Positions 1 through 7,490 of a DNA stretch of 12,730 bases are shown here, one piece after another. Origin of the DNA: CAZGSG01 sp964528095 (GTDB lineage: Bacteria; Bacteroidota; Bacteroidia; Chitinophagales; Chitinophagaceae); assembly GCA_964528095.1 (NCBI GenBank), contig CAZGSG010000163.1, positions 1-12,730 of the forward strand. Reading direction: 5' to 3'. Numbering within the stretch: position 1 is the stretch's first letter; each line of letters opens with the position of its first letter. A program made the position numbers and the translations under genes. The notes beneath the pieces are model-generated. The model did no database searches and had not been told where the DNA came from. It worked only from the letters and a program-made list of their open reading frames with translations.

Positions 1-1050
1 CTCGGAAACTCCCCCGTAGGTATTAAGATAAATAAGGATAATGGCCTGCTGAGTTTTAAAGCAGATAAGTCCTATTTTTTATCGGGCAAGCTGAAATATG
101 ACAATGAATATTCAGTAAAGCTTGGCGTACAAAACCTCTCCAATCCTTCCGAACTCGTAGATACCAGTTTTACAATTGTGTTTTATAATACCGATGTGGT
201 TAGACCCCAGGTGAGATTCACGATCCCATCTGTACTGGTAGTAGATGAGGGGCAGAACGTATCATTCGATGTATTATGTGAAAGCGGCAATTTCCCAATC
301 GAGGATATTCTTTTTTCAAGCAGTGTTTCCATCAGTAACTACAAACTCGTTAAGCATTGCGACGATAATTTCTCCTGGCTGATCCCTTATGATTTTGTAT
401 CGGATACGGATGAAGGAAAACAAAAGACCGTTATACTCACATTTATCGGCTCCACCAGGCTCAGGGTGCGTGATACGGCTTCAATAAAGCTGATAGTACG
501 CGATGCATTGAATTACCCCCGTGCTACACAGGAACATCACCTGGTGGACAGTACCGTACAGAATTATATTTCCCAGTTGCAACTTGCCTTTTACCAGTTA
601 GACAGGAAAGTCAAAAAAACCAAGGGTGCACGTACTGGTTTTGATCTTACCGCTGCGAGTACTGCGTTGACTGGCACCATATTGAATACCTCTTCCAACA
701 AGTCATCCCAAAATACCGGTAAGGTATTACCAAGTGTCGGCGTTGCGCTCACCCCGATCAAAGAAGCTACCTCTCCTGCCAAATCAGTTGAGCAAAACCA
801 GGCAGCAGTTATCCGCGCCGCTATAAAAAGACTCACTTACATGAAAGCGGATAATGTGCTTATTGGCGACAGGGATCCGGACGTAGTTAAAAAAACGAAT
901 AAGTTACGGGAGGAGTTAAACCAGGTAAGGGTTCAAATGATCGAGGTACCTATAGAGACCACTAATATGTCTGCCAAGGAACTGAATGATTATTTCAACA
1001 GTACCAAAGTGAACAAAAAATACCGGATGTCTTCGTCTCCTAAAAAGTAA
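1..1050 (+). CDS. Ig/cadherin-like beta-sandwich protein, 3' part (5' end outside window)
   Basis: The reading frame is open from the first base, so the gene starts upstream; 349 residues are visible. A GTG at 178 lies inside a beta-strand pattern and is not a believable start. Visible residues 1-60 and about 67-172 look like two consecutive beta-sandwich domains: alternating hydrophobic strands, each ending in a D-T-x-x-x-x-x-x-V or F-type strand (DTSFTIVFYN, then DTASIKLIVRD), as in Ig or cadherin-like repeats. Residues 181-209 form an amphipathic helix. Residues 211-259 are rich in Gly, Thr, Ser and Ala with short hydrophobic runs, and 262-315 are again helical and charged. The tail is basic (ending SSSPKK), with no type IX secretion C-terminal domain visible. 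Domain type is inferred from pattern only; no function is assigned. It might be a cell-surface or envelope protein. It converges on the NTF2-like gene. Confidence 0.72.
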   Translation, partial: LGNSPVGIKINKDNGLLSFKADKSYFLSGKLKYDNEYSVKLGVQNLSNPSELVDTSFTIVFYNTDVVRPQVRFTIPSVLVVDEGQNVSFDVLCESGNFPIEDILFSSSVSISNYKLVKHCDDNFSWLIPYDFVSDTDEGKQKTVILTFIGSTRLRVRDTASIKLIVRDALNYPRATQEHHLVDSTVQNYISQLQLAFYQLDRKVKKTKGARTGFDLTAASTALTGTILNTSSNKSSQNTGKVLPSVGVALTPIKEATSPAKSVEQNQAAVIRAAIKRLTYMKADNVLIGDRDPDVVKKTNKLREELNQVRVQMIEVPIETTNMSAKELNDYFNSTKVNKKYRMSSSPKK

Positions 1051-1229
1051 ATTTCTTATTTCGATCGGCTATACATGAATTATCTCAGGGAAAGGTTCCG
1101 GACTTAATAGTTGACACGGATGATCAATCAATATGCCCAGACTTTAATAAGCAGGCAAGCTTATTAAAAAAAGATCAGGAAGATCCATTCACCAGTACTT
1201 TACCCAGGGCCGGTTAAAATTTTACTCCA
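1051..1229. other. Intergenic region between convergent genes, with an AT-rich hairpin
   Basis: No gene is visible. The region holds a perfect 10-bp inverted repeat, TTTAATAAGC (1143-1152) and GCTTATTAAA (1159-1168), with a 6-base loop. It lies between two converging genes, where a transcription end is expected. Neither strand shows the GC-rich stem plus U-run of a standard intrinsic terminator: an A-run follows the stem on the + strand. Its role as a terminator is therefore only possible. Confidence 0.4.
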
Positions 1230-1685
1230 TTAAAACAAACAACCTGTTCTTCTTCTCGTGTCAATTAAATACTGGATCTTCCACACGCCATCAAATTTTA
1301 CTAACTGAAATGAGTTGACCCCGCAATGACTGAATTTGCCATTGTGATAAAAATTATAGGGCGTCCACACAATAGCCAGGGGGCCATCAATTTTAACTGT
1401 TTCGAATTGTATCCGCTCATCTGCAGAGTCTTTTTTTAATGTTCCAACAAATCCCGCGAACTCGCTGATATCATCAGACCGTACAATCATTTTGCCTTCC
1501 TTGTTGCGCGAGATCGTTTGCAGTATCGCGCTGTCGGAGAATACACTTTTAAAAAGGCTGGCATCACCGTTTTTCATCCCGGAGAACATAGTATTGATAA
1601 CTGTCTTTACGGAATCTTCCGCCGTCTGTGCCGATCCGTTAAGAGATCCAAAGAGGATTGTTAAGAGTATGAAAACGAATTTCAT
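1230..1685 (-). CDS. Secreted NTF2-like (SnoaL/lumazine-binding-like) protein
   Basis: This is a 151-residue protein. I place the start at the ATG at 1685 because it begins a clean signal peptide (MKFVFILLTILFGSLNGSAQ, likely cut after Ala19). A start 15 codons upstream (1730) would put RRQFFYQKTLNFVN before the hydrophobic core. After the signal, residues 22-50 form the helix typical of NTF2-like proteins (VKTVINTMFSGMKNGDASLF, then a VFSDSA turn). The C-terminal half has the long curved strands of this fold, with conserved-looking IVWTPYNFY, FQLVKFDGVWKI and a final RRRTGC. Members of this superfamily in Bacteroidota are usually annotated 'nuclear transport factor 2 family protein' and have no established substrate. 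Location is periplasmic or extracellular by inference. It is divergent from the lipoprotein gene, with a 61-bp gap. Confidence 0.82.
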   Translation of the reverse strand: MKFVFILLTILFGSLNGSAQTAEDSVKTVINTMFSGMKNGDASLFKSVFSDSAILQTISRNKEGKMIVRSDDISEFAGFVGTLKKDSADERIQFETVKIDGPLAIVWTPYNFYHNGKFSHCGVNSFQLVKFDGVWKIQYLIDTRRRTGCLF

Positions 1686-1746
1686 GTTAACAAAGTTTAA
1701 GGTCTTTTGATAAAAAAATTGACGTCTCAAAATAAAATCATTCTAT

Positions 1747-2067
1747 ATGAAAAGAACAAGAATTGTACAAGCGGCAGTATTAGTGGCGGTAGCGGCCATA
1801 ATTACCAGTTGCAGTTCGGGCAGGCAGTATTCCCGGCCGTATTCTCCTGGCCCGCAGGCAAACTTTTCACTTATTATCAATCCTTCACCAGCCTATGTAG
1901 TACATCGCAGCCCTGATGGACGATATTATTACCGGCTTCCAAATGGTTATATTTACTGGCGTGGTTATGATCAGCGTTATTATCTTGACAGAAGATATAT
2001 CAATAAAAGAAATTACCAGCATGGCCAATACCGGGACTGGAGATATAATGGGCGGAGGCATCGATAA
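1747..2067 (+). CDS. Small Tyr/Arg-rich lipoprotein
   Basis: This 106-residue protein has a basic N-terminus (MKRTR), a hydrophobic segment (residues 7-19) and a lipobox-like I-T-S-C at 19-22, followed by SSG. It is therefore predicted to be lipidated on Cys22 after signal peptidase II cleavage. The mature part is very rich in Tyr, Arg, Gly and Asn. Its centre (residues about 55-71) reads SPDGRYYYRLPNGYIYWRG, a repeated aromatic/basic pattern seen in many small uncharacterised envelope proteins of Bacteroidota. The C-terminus is strongly basic (NGRRHR). No enzymatic motif is visible. Function is unknown; binding to a polyanion or cell-wall polymer is conceivable but not shown. It is divergent from the NTF2-like gene, so shared control from the 61-bp gap is possible, but no clear promoter box is visible there. 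Confidence 0.75.
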   Translation: MKRTRIVQAAVLVAVAAIITSCSSGRQYSRPYSPGPQANFSLIINPSPAYVVHRSPDGRYYYRLPNGYIYWRGYDQRYYLDRRYINKRNYQHGQYRDWRYNGRRHR

Positions 2068-2379
2068 AAATTGTAAGGTTTGAAAATCGCAGCGCATTGA
2101 TTTTTTATAATGACCCGCTAAATATCTCAATCTCTATTTGATGATAATTGTCAAAAAAACCAACCAGTAGTTTCGATAATATTGTTCCGGAAGACAATAA
2201 CAATAGCTTTTGGAATTGTGTTGAAATATTTCTGGGTGGTTACAGAAAAAGGTATCTGCGGGGCCGGATGAAGGAGGTTGGCCAGGTTAATGTCTTTGCC
2301 AGGGTTATAATTGGCAACGATACATCCGGCTCCCGTAATACTGACTAATTTGTTTTTTAGGACCTATGCTGAATACTAA
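2068..2379. other. 312-bp region without a supported gene
   Basis: No convincing gene is visible. Leftward, one frame is open for about 68 codons (roughly 2150-2360) but has no ATG start and ends at a stop near 2150. Rightward, a 66-codon frame could only begin at TTG (2148). The stretch around 2230-2345 is less AT-rich than its surroundings, like coding DNA, so a gene remnant is possible. I do not recognise either translation. Confidence 0.35.
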
Positions 2380-2401
2380 AAAGGCACCGTAAGGTGCCTT
2401 T
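2380..2401. terminator. Bidirectional intrinsic terminator
   Basis: A perfect 9-bp stem, AAAGGCACC (2380-2388) and GGTGCCTTT (2393-2401), has a GTAA loop. Leftward, the stem ends in TTTTTAG just past the stop of the decarboxylase gene (14 bases away). Rightward, it is followed by AGTTTTTTAT. It therefore can end transcripts from both sides, but its main client is the decarboxylase gene. Confidence 0.85.
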
Positions 2402-2414
2402 AGTTTTTTATCTT

Positions 2415-3815
2415 CTATTTTACATAACCAAGTATTTTCAGCATGCTTTGAGCAGTCTGTTCCCTGGCATACAACCAGTCGATGAGTTTTCCGTTTTTAT
2501 CATATCCGACTATGACGTGTTTGGGAGAAGGGATCATACAATGTTTAATACCTCCGTAGCCGCTGATCTGGTCCTGGTAAGCGCCAGTATGAAAAAATCC
2601 GACATACAAAGGTTCTCCATTAGCGATCTTGGGCAGGAACACTTCATTGATATGTTCTTCTGAGTCATAATAATCATGGCTATCACAGGTAATACCTCCC
2701 AATACGACGCGGTGGTATTCCTGGTCCCATTTATTAATAGGCAGCATCAGGAATTTTTCCCCGATGCCCCAGGTATCAGGTAATGTAGTGATGAAGGAAG
2801 AGTCGATCATGTACCATGTTTCGCGGTCATTCTGCACTTTCTCTCCTATTACGCTATAGATATGCGCCATGCTCTCTCCCACTGTATAACTGCCAAACTC
2901 AGTATAGATATTCGGCATCGGTACTTTGGCCCTTTTGCAGGCAACTTTTATATTCCGCACGATCTCATTGATCATAAACTGGTAGTCGTATTCGAATCCC
3001 AATGAGTGTTTGATCGGGAAACCGCCACCGATATTGATAGAATCAAGTTCTGGACAGATCTTCTTCAACTGGCAATAAAGGTTAATGATCTTGTTCAGCT
3101 CACTCCAGTAATAGATATCATCCTTAATGCCTTTGTTCAGAAATATATGCAGCATTTTCAGCTGGAACTTGCTCTCATACCCTTCTATACGATCCACATA
3201 AAACTCCAGGATATCCTTTGCACGAATGCCCAGGCGGGAGGTATAGAAAGGAAATGTGGGTTCTTCCTCGGCAGCGACCCGGATGCCTAATTTAAAAGGC
3301 ACTTTGACTGATTTGGCATACTCTTTCAGTTCTTCCTTATTGTCGAGTACGGGGATCACATTCTGAAAACCCGAATTAAGCAGGTTGGCAATACGACGGG
3401 TATACCCTTTTTGTTTATAGCCGTTACATACAATATTGATATCCTTGGTGATTTTCTTTTTCTCATAGAGTTTTTTGATGATCTCTATATCGTATGCATA
3501 GGAGGTTTCAAGATGAACCTCGTGCTTAAGGGTCTCTTCCACCACAAAGGAGAAATGAGAGCTTTTGGTACAATAACAATAAAAATATTTCCCCTCGTAT
3601 TTGTGTTTTTTAAAGGCTGCGGCAAACATTCCCTTTGCCTTTTTGATCTGCATACCGATCTTGGGAAGGTAGGTCAGCTTCAATGGGGTTCCGTACTTGT
3701 CGATCAGCGCTTTTATGTCCAGGTTATTAAATTGCAGGTAGTTGTCTTTTACTTCTATTCCTTCCTGCGGGAAATTAAAAGTCTGTTGTACTAGGTCGAG
3801 GTAAGAATTGTTCAT
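2415..3815 (-). CDS. speA: Short-form arginine decarboxylase-like PLP enzyme (fold type III)
   Basis: This 466-residue enzyme of the alanine racemase/ornithine decarboxylase fold probably converts arginine to agmatine, the first step of polyamine synthesis from arginine, in the cytosol. The PLP-binding lysine is likely K84 (YCTKSSHF). The barrel contains LGIR segments (176-179, 195-198) and the phosphate-binding glycine loop NIGGGFP (261-267). EFGSYTVGES (306-315) sits where relatives have E-P-G-R. The C-terminal active-site pair is C377-D378-S379-H380-D381, followed by GAYQDQISGYGG (411-422). The length is far below E. coli SpeA (about 630-660) but matches a short Bacteroidota form annotated arginine decarboxylase. 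Substrate is inferred from family; diaminopimelate, lysine or ornithine cannot be excluded from sequence alone. It has its own promoter and terminator and is probably monocistronic. Confidence 0.78.
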   Translation of the reverse strand: MNNSYLDLVQQTFNFPQEGIEVKDNYLQFNNLDIKALIDKYGTPLKLTYLPKIGMQIKKAKGMFAAAFKKHKYEGKYFYCYCTKSSHFSFVVEETLKHEVHLETSYAYDIEIIKKLYEKKKITKDINIVCNGYKQKGYTRRIANLLNSGFQNVIPVLDNKEELKEYAKSVKVPFKLGIRVAAEEEPTFPFYTSRLGIRAKDILEFYVDRIEGYESKFQLKMLHIFLNKGIKDDIYYWSELNKIINLYCQLKKICPELDSINIGGGFPIKHSLGFEYDYQFMINEIVRNIKVACKRAKVPMPNIYTEFGSYTVGESMAHIYSVIGEKVQNDRETWYMIDSSFITTLPDTWGIGEKFLMLPINKWDQEYHRVVLGGITCDSHDYYDSEEHINEVFLPKIANGEPLYVGFFHTGAYQDQISGYGGIKHCMIPSPKHVIVGYDKNGKLIDWLYAREQTAQSMLKILGYVK

Positions 3816-3860
3816 GTATGAATTAAGTGAATTGTAAAGTCAACAATAATTTTACGGCTA

Positions 3861-3894
3861 CAAATGTATACGATTGAAAAATTTTTTGGCCAAA
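3861..3894 (-). promoter_or_regulatory. Bacteroidota-type promoter for the decarboxylase gene
   Basis: On the minus strand a TACATTTG box (3861-3868) fits the Bacteroidota -7 consensus TAnnTTTG exactly. A TTTG lies about 22 bases upstream (3891-3894), overlapping the U-run of the rplT terminator. Transcription would begin near 3855, giving a leader of about 40 nt. This supports independent expression of the decarboxylase rather than read-through from rplT. Confidence 0.6.
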
Positions 3895-3928
3895 AAAAAG
3901 CGGCACCTCTGTTTGGGGCGCCGCTTTT
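3892..3928 (-). terminator. Intrinsic terminator of rpmI-rplT
   Basis: A 12-bp stem, arms 3917-3928 and 3896-3907, closes a 9-base loop. Read leftward it is AAAAGCGGCGCC...GGTGCCGCTTTT with one G-U wobble, followed by a run of eight T including the stem's end. The wobble pairs only in the minus-strand RNA, which argues that the leftward direction is the selected one. It lies 16 bases past the rplT stop. Confidence 0.88.
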
Positions 3929-3944
3929 ATAAAATTATCGGTGA

Positions 3945-4289
3945 TTATTTCACTGAATCAACCAGGTTTTTGAATGTTTCAGGGTTGTTCATGGCCAGGT
4001 CTGCCAGGACCTTACGATCCAGTTCGATCCCTTTCTTGCTGAGTTTATCCATAAACTGGGAATAAGTCAATCCTTCTGCGCGAACAGCCGCATTGATACG
4101 GGCGATCCACAACTGGCGGTATTCTCTTTTCTTGAGCTTGCGGCCTACAAACATGTAGGTCATCCCTTTTTCAACTACGTTCTTGGCAACGGTAAGTACA
4201 TTCTTACGTTTACCATAGAAACCTTTGGCTTGTTTTAATATTTTTTTGCGGCGGGCCTTGGAGGCTACTGCATTTTTTGAACGAGGCAT
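3945..4289 (-). CDS. rplT: 50S ribosomal protein L20
   Basis: This 114-residue protein is of normal L20 length. The N-terminus MPRSKNAVASKARRKKILKQ and the following AKGFYGKRKN are diagnostic of L20, as is RKLKKREYRQLWIARINAAVR in the centre (split here across about residues 50-70). L20 binds 23S rRNA early in large-subunit assembly. In several phyla it also represses its own operon by binding the mRNA leader. It follows rpmI by 82 bases, and a terminator follows immediately, so rpmI-rplT form a two-gene unit. The start codon has no Shine-Dalgarno but an A-rich stretch (TTAAAAAAATCAGAC), usual for this phylum. Confidence 0.98.
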   Translation of the reverse strand: MPRSKNAVASKARRKKILKQAKGFYGKRKNVLTVAKNVVEKGMTYMFVGRKLKKREYRQLWIARINAAVRAEGLTYSQFMDKLSKKGIELDRKVLADLAMNNPETFKNLVDSVK

Positions 4290-4371
4290 GTCTGATTTTT
4301 TTAAGAGTTAAAAGTAAATTCGGAATCAAGCTTGAGCGGCAGCAGGCAATTAGTGACTACTGCATACAGGC

Positions 4372-4569
4372 TTACTTCAGGCGTAACAGGCGTTTTACAA
4401 AATGTAAATGAGAATCGGCAACTGTTCCGTCTTTTCTCATGTTACGTTTACGCTTTTTTGATTTTTTCGTCAGGATGTGACGCTTGAAACTCTTTTGGTG
4501 CATGATCTTTCCGGTGCCTGTAACTTTGAAGCGTTTTTTGGCACTGGAGTTTGTCTTTACTTTAGGCAT
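4372..4569 (-). CDS. rpmI: 50S ribosomal protein L35
   Basis: This 65-residue protein is of typical L35 length. The N-terminus MPKVKTNSSAKKRFKVTGTG and the basic core HILTKKSKKRKRNMRK are characteristic, and it ends in LLRLK. It is a component of the large ribosomal subunit. It heads the rpmI-rplT unit and is normally placed directly behind infC. Here infC is separated from it by the metalloprotease gene, and rpmI has its own promoter and structured leader. Confidence 0.97.
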   Translation of the reverse strand: MPKVKTNSSAKKRFKVTGTGKIMHQKSFKRHILTKKSKKRKRNMRKDGTVADSHLHFVKRLLRLK

Positions 4570-4596
4570 TTTACCCAGTATTAAATTGTTACCCTT

Positions 4597-4632
4597 GAGG
4601 CGTTCCCCACAGGGGGATGCTTATGGAGCCTC
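4597..4632 (-). promoter_or_regulatory. Structured 5' leader of rpmI-rplT (candidate ribosomal-protein leader)
   Basis: Within the roughly 97-nt leader, the minus-strand RNA can form a nested hairpin. The outer stem is GAGGC/GCCTC (4628-4632 with 4597-4601). The inner stem is TCCCC/GGGGA (4613-4617 with 4604-4608) with a 4-base loop. Flanking CC and GG may extend the outer stem beyond a small internal loop. No U-run follows, so it is not a terminator. Placement before L35/L20 suggests autoregulation by L20, which is known in other phyla; that role here is inference. Confidence 0.5.
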
Positions 4633-4673
4633 TTCAGGAAATAGTCCGATCAAAAGAACTTTATTTCGGGCGG

Positions 4674-4704
4674 CAAAGATACGGCGGAGACAGATGCCAA
4701 CAAA
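4674..4704 (-). promoter_or_regulatory. Bacteroidota-type promoter for rpmI-rplT
   Basis: On the minus strand TTTG (4701-4704), a spacer of exactly 19 bases and TATCTTTG (4674-4681) match the consensus TTTG-N19-TAnnTTTG of the Bacteroidota primary sigma factor. Transcription would start near 4667. This promoter lies after the metalloprotease terminator and explains how the two ribosomal genes can be expressed without read-through from infC. Confidence 0.72.
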
Positions 4705-4747
4705 ATGTAAATGAGCTTTGATTTTCAACTCATTACCCTCAATAAAT

Positions 4748-4800
4748 AAAAAAAGTCCGGGGTGCTGGATTCCAACGAAGGAACCCCGCACCCCGGACTT
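4748..4800 (-). terminator. Strong intrinsic terminator of the metalloprotease gene
   Basis: A perfect 13-bp GC-rich stem, arms 4788-4800 and 4753-4765 (AAGTCCGGGGTGC and its complement), encloses a 22-base apical region that can pair further (GGAA/TTCC). On the minus strand it is followed by seven T. It begins 9 bases past the stop codon. It should largely isolate rpmI from upstream transcription. Confidence 0.92.
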
Positions 4801-4809
4801 GTCAAATTC

Positions 4810-7374
4810 TTATTTAGGCTCTAAAGCCTGTTTGATCCTGTCCTGCAGATCCAATAAATGGTTTTTGGATGCAGCATCCGGATAAACAGCCGCAGCAGCC
4901 CTTATCTCTGTCGCTAATGTGCGAAGCTGTGCTTTGATCAATGAAATGCCATCACTTGTTTTGCTGAAACCACTGTTCAGTGTAAGTGTGGTACCACCAA
5001 AACTGATTGTTTGTGGCGGTGGCGGATTTACCAGGCCGATCAAACGCTCAACCAGTGATTTTTGTAACTGCCTTCTGTACGCGTCGATAGCTTTGCGTGC
5101 TGGCAGCTCGGTGAAAATGCCTTTACGTACATCGTTCAGCATTTCTGTAGCCGTATATGCATTGGCTGGCGATTCTGTTTCGAAACGAAGCAGGCTCGAA
5201 ATTGTTCCTTCACTTACCAGGCTCGCCAGTGCCCTGTTCTGTAAAGCACCTACGATCGTTGTAGGAACCTGTCCTGTCAGATCAGTAATATTCTGCTGAA
5301 TGGTCCATGTAGGCGTTACAAAAACATTGGCCTGTATCCATGCCATTGCTTCTTTTTGTGTGGCTTTTGGTGTAAACTGGAATACCGGGCCGCTTTGCTC
5401 TATGCGTTTAGGAGTGCGCTCGATACCACCCACGTTGTTGGCAACATGACCGATATAACGACCAAACTGGCCGGTCACTTCACTATAGATATCACCAAGT
5501 CCGCCAAAATCCCTGTTTGGTTGTTTTGTCCACTCAGGAAGATTGGTGATGATCCTCTTCAGGTTTTTAATGCCATAGTTACTTGCCTTCATGGCATTAT
5601 CACTCAGATCTTCTGTCTGGCTGCGTGGATCATCCCTGTTACTCTCACCATCTCCCCACCACAATCTTTTATTTGCATTTAATTTATCAATGGTCCATTT
5701 GTTCAGGATCGGCGTTTCCGCATCAGCGGATTTCGCTTCAGGGAACCAGCGATAACCCCATTCGATCGCCCATTTATCATATTCTCCTATGCGGGGGAAT
5801 AATCCTTTCTCGGTAATATTATCTTCCGGCTGCGCTACATAGTTAAAACGTGCATAGTCCATGATGGATGCAGTATGCCCGTTTGCTTCTACCCAGGCTT
5901 TGTCCCTGAGTTTTTCTACCGGTGTGGTAGAAGAAGAACCGAAATTGTGACGCAAGCCAAGTGTGTGACCGATCTCATGACTGCTCACGAAACGGATCAG
6001 TTGCCCCATCAGTTCATCATCGAATTCCATTTTACGTGCTTTCGGATCTACTGCAGCTGTCTGGATCATGTACCAGTTGCGCAGCAGGCTCATTACATTG
6101 TGGTACCAGTTTACATGACTTTCCATGATCTCTCCACTGCGGGGATCATGAATATTCGGACCACTTGCATTGGCAATATCAGAAGGTTTGTATACGATAG
6201 CACTATGGCTGGCATCATCCAGGCTAAAAGTGCTGTCTTCCTGGTAGGTAGGTGCTACTTTGGCAACGATCGCATTTTTAAATCCTGCTTTTTCAAAAGC
6301 GGCCTGCCAGTCATTTACACCGAGTATGAGGTAGGGTATCCATTTTTTAGGAGTGGTAGGATCGATATAATAAACGATCTGTTTCTTTGGTTCTACCAGT
6401 TCACCGCGTTTGTATTTTTCCGCATCAGCAGCATCTTTGGGTTCAAGCCTGTAGCGCGCAATGAAACGGTATCTTTCGATACCCTGACCGTTAGCATCGA
6501 AGTCAGTAATAGTTTGTGTAGTGAAATATCCAACCCTGTCATCAAAGTAACGGGGCTGCATAGGCACTGCGGGTAACAATACCAATGAAGTATTCAATTC
6601 AAACGTAACCGGCTGACCTGAGCCACCACCGAGACCCGGTATACCTGCGCCGGCACCACCGGTAGGATTGCGGGAATATGTTTTAACTGTTACCAGTTCA
6701 ATATTCGATTTGAAAGACCTTGCAGAAACAATATACGATTTGTCTGCCTGCGGAGCTCCGATACCTACTCCACGTTTTACACCGGAATTAAAAAAGAAAT
6801 AATCGTTATCACCGCTGATATAGTCAGTCATATCAACTACAGATCCAGCGGAATCTTTTGAAAACGCCTTAATGTCAAATGCCGCGGCAATTGGCTGCGT
6901 GCTGCTGTTCTGCAGATTGCGATACATACCTTCTGTACTGTCGCGACCAATCTCTGTAAAGGATACACTTCTTAAAAATATCTTGTTAGCTGGTCCTTTC
7001 TCGAAGCGGATCGTATTCTGGTTGATCTGGTCGCCAGCATAACCACCAGCGCCACGTACGCCCGCGGCAGCCTTGCTCACCCTTGCTACTACAAGGATAT
7101 CACGTCCTAATAATTCGTTTGGAATTTCAAAATAGTATTTGTCTTCTACTTTATGAACATCAAACATTCCTTTGGAACTTACAGCCTTGTTGGTGATCAC
7201 CTCTTTGTACGGCTTTGGTCCTGCACTTGGACGGGCGCCGGGCATCATCGGCTTGGTTGAATCAGTGGCTAATACCGGTCGTTGTGTTACAGTAGGCCTG
7301 TTTTGTGCATTGGCGGTTCCTCCAATAAGACCCGCGATTAAAACAAGGCTACTAACTTTGAGCAGTTGAGTCAT
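4810..7374 (-). CDS. Secreted zinc-dependent metalloprotease (DUF5117/DUF4953 type)
   Basis: This is an 854-residue metzincin-like peptidase. Residues 1-23 form a signal peptide (hydrophobic core LLKVSSLVLIAGLIGG, likely cut at ANA-Q), so it acts in the periplasm or outside the cell. Residues about 54-100 match the DUF5118 region, then the DUF5117-like part follows. The catalytic domain carries HEIGHTLGLRH (466-476), giving zinc ligands H466, H470 and H476 and the base E467. The Met-turn SIMDY follows at 503-507. The C-terminal 300 residues are helical, as in DUF4953 proteins, and end LEPK with no sorting domain. A Gly-rich loop (about 238-253) interrupts the N-terminal region. Substrates of the family are unknown. 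It lies between infC and rpmI on the same strand, flanked by terminators on both sides, so it is probably monocistronic. I see no strong promoter; TATATTGG (7406-7413) is only a weak candidate. Confidence 0.93.
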   Translation of the reverse strand: MTQLLKVSSLVLIAGLIGGTANAQNRPTVTQRPVLATDSTKPMMPGARPSAGPKPYKEVITNKAVSSKGMFDVHKVEDKYYFEIPNELLGRDILVVARVSKAAAGVRGAGGYAGDQINQNTIRFEKGPANKIFLRSVSFTEIGRDSTEGMYRNLQNSSTQPIAAAFDIKAFSKDSAGSVVDMTDYISGDNDYFFFNSGVKRGVGIGAPQADKSYIVSARSFKSNIELVTVKTYSRNPTGGAGAGIPGLGGGSGQPVTFELNTSLVLLPAVPMQPRYFDDRVGYFTTQTITDFDANGQGIERYRFIARYRLEPKDAADAEKYKRGELVEPKKQIVYYIDPTTPKKWIPYLILGVNDWQAAFEKAGFKNAIVAKVAPTYQEDSTFSLDDASHSAIVYKPSDIANASGPNIHDPRSGEIMESHVNWYHNVMSLLRNWYMIQTAAVDPKARKMEFDDELMGQLIRFVSSHEIGHTLGLRHNFGSSSTTPVEKLRDKAWVEANGHTASIMDYARFNYVAQPEDNITEKGLFPRIGEYDKWAIEWGYRWFPEAKSADAETPILNKWTIDKLNANKRLWWGDGESNRDDPRSQTEDLSDNAMKASNYGIKNLKRIITNLPEWTKQPNRDFGGLGDIYSEVTGQFGRYIGHVANNVGGIERTPKRIEQSGPVFQFTPKATQKEAMAWIQANVFVTPTWTIQQNITDLTGQVPTTIVGALQNRALASLVSEGTISSLLRFETESPANAYTATEMLNDVRKGIFTELPARKAIDAYRRQLQKSLVERLIGLVNPPPPQTISFGGTTLTLNSGFSKTSDGISLIKAQLRTLATEIRAAAAVYPDAASKNHLLDLQDRIKQALEPK

Positions 7375-7490
7375 GTGTGTATGTATTGAAATTTAAAATT
7401 TTCCCAATATACGGTAAAGGGGGATTGAATAATAAGGATGGTGTTTTATTTATTTGAATGGGAATAAGGGTGGATAAAGAGGAAGGGGTG

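Noticed and set aside
1143..1168. 10-bp hairpin as an intrinsic terminator for the convergent genes
   Set aside because: The stem is AT-rich and no U-run follows on either strand, so it is kept only as a hairpin.
1686..1730. Upstream ATG for the NTF2-like gene
   Set aside because: It would place 15 residues before an otherwise perfect signal peptide. The internal ATG at 1685 is the better start.
1686..1746. Shared divergent promoter between the NTF2-like gene and the lipoprotein gene
   Set aside because: Near-matches such as CAAAGTTTA and GTCTTTTG are off by a base or in the wrong spacing; no exact TAnnTTTG box was found on either strand.
5875..6576. 233-codon rightward frame
   Set aside because: It is antisense to the catalytic domain of the metalloprotease and shows no recognisable protein features.
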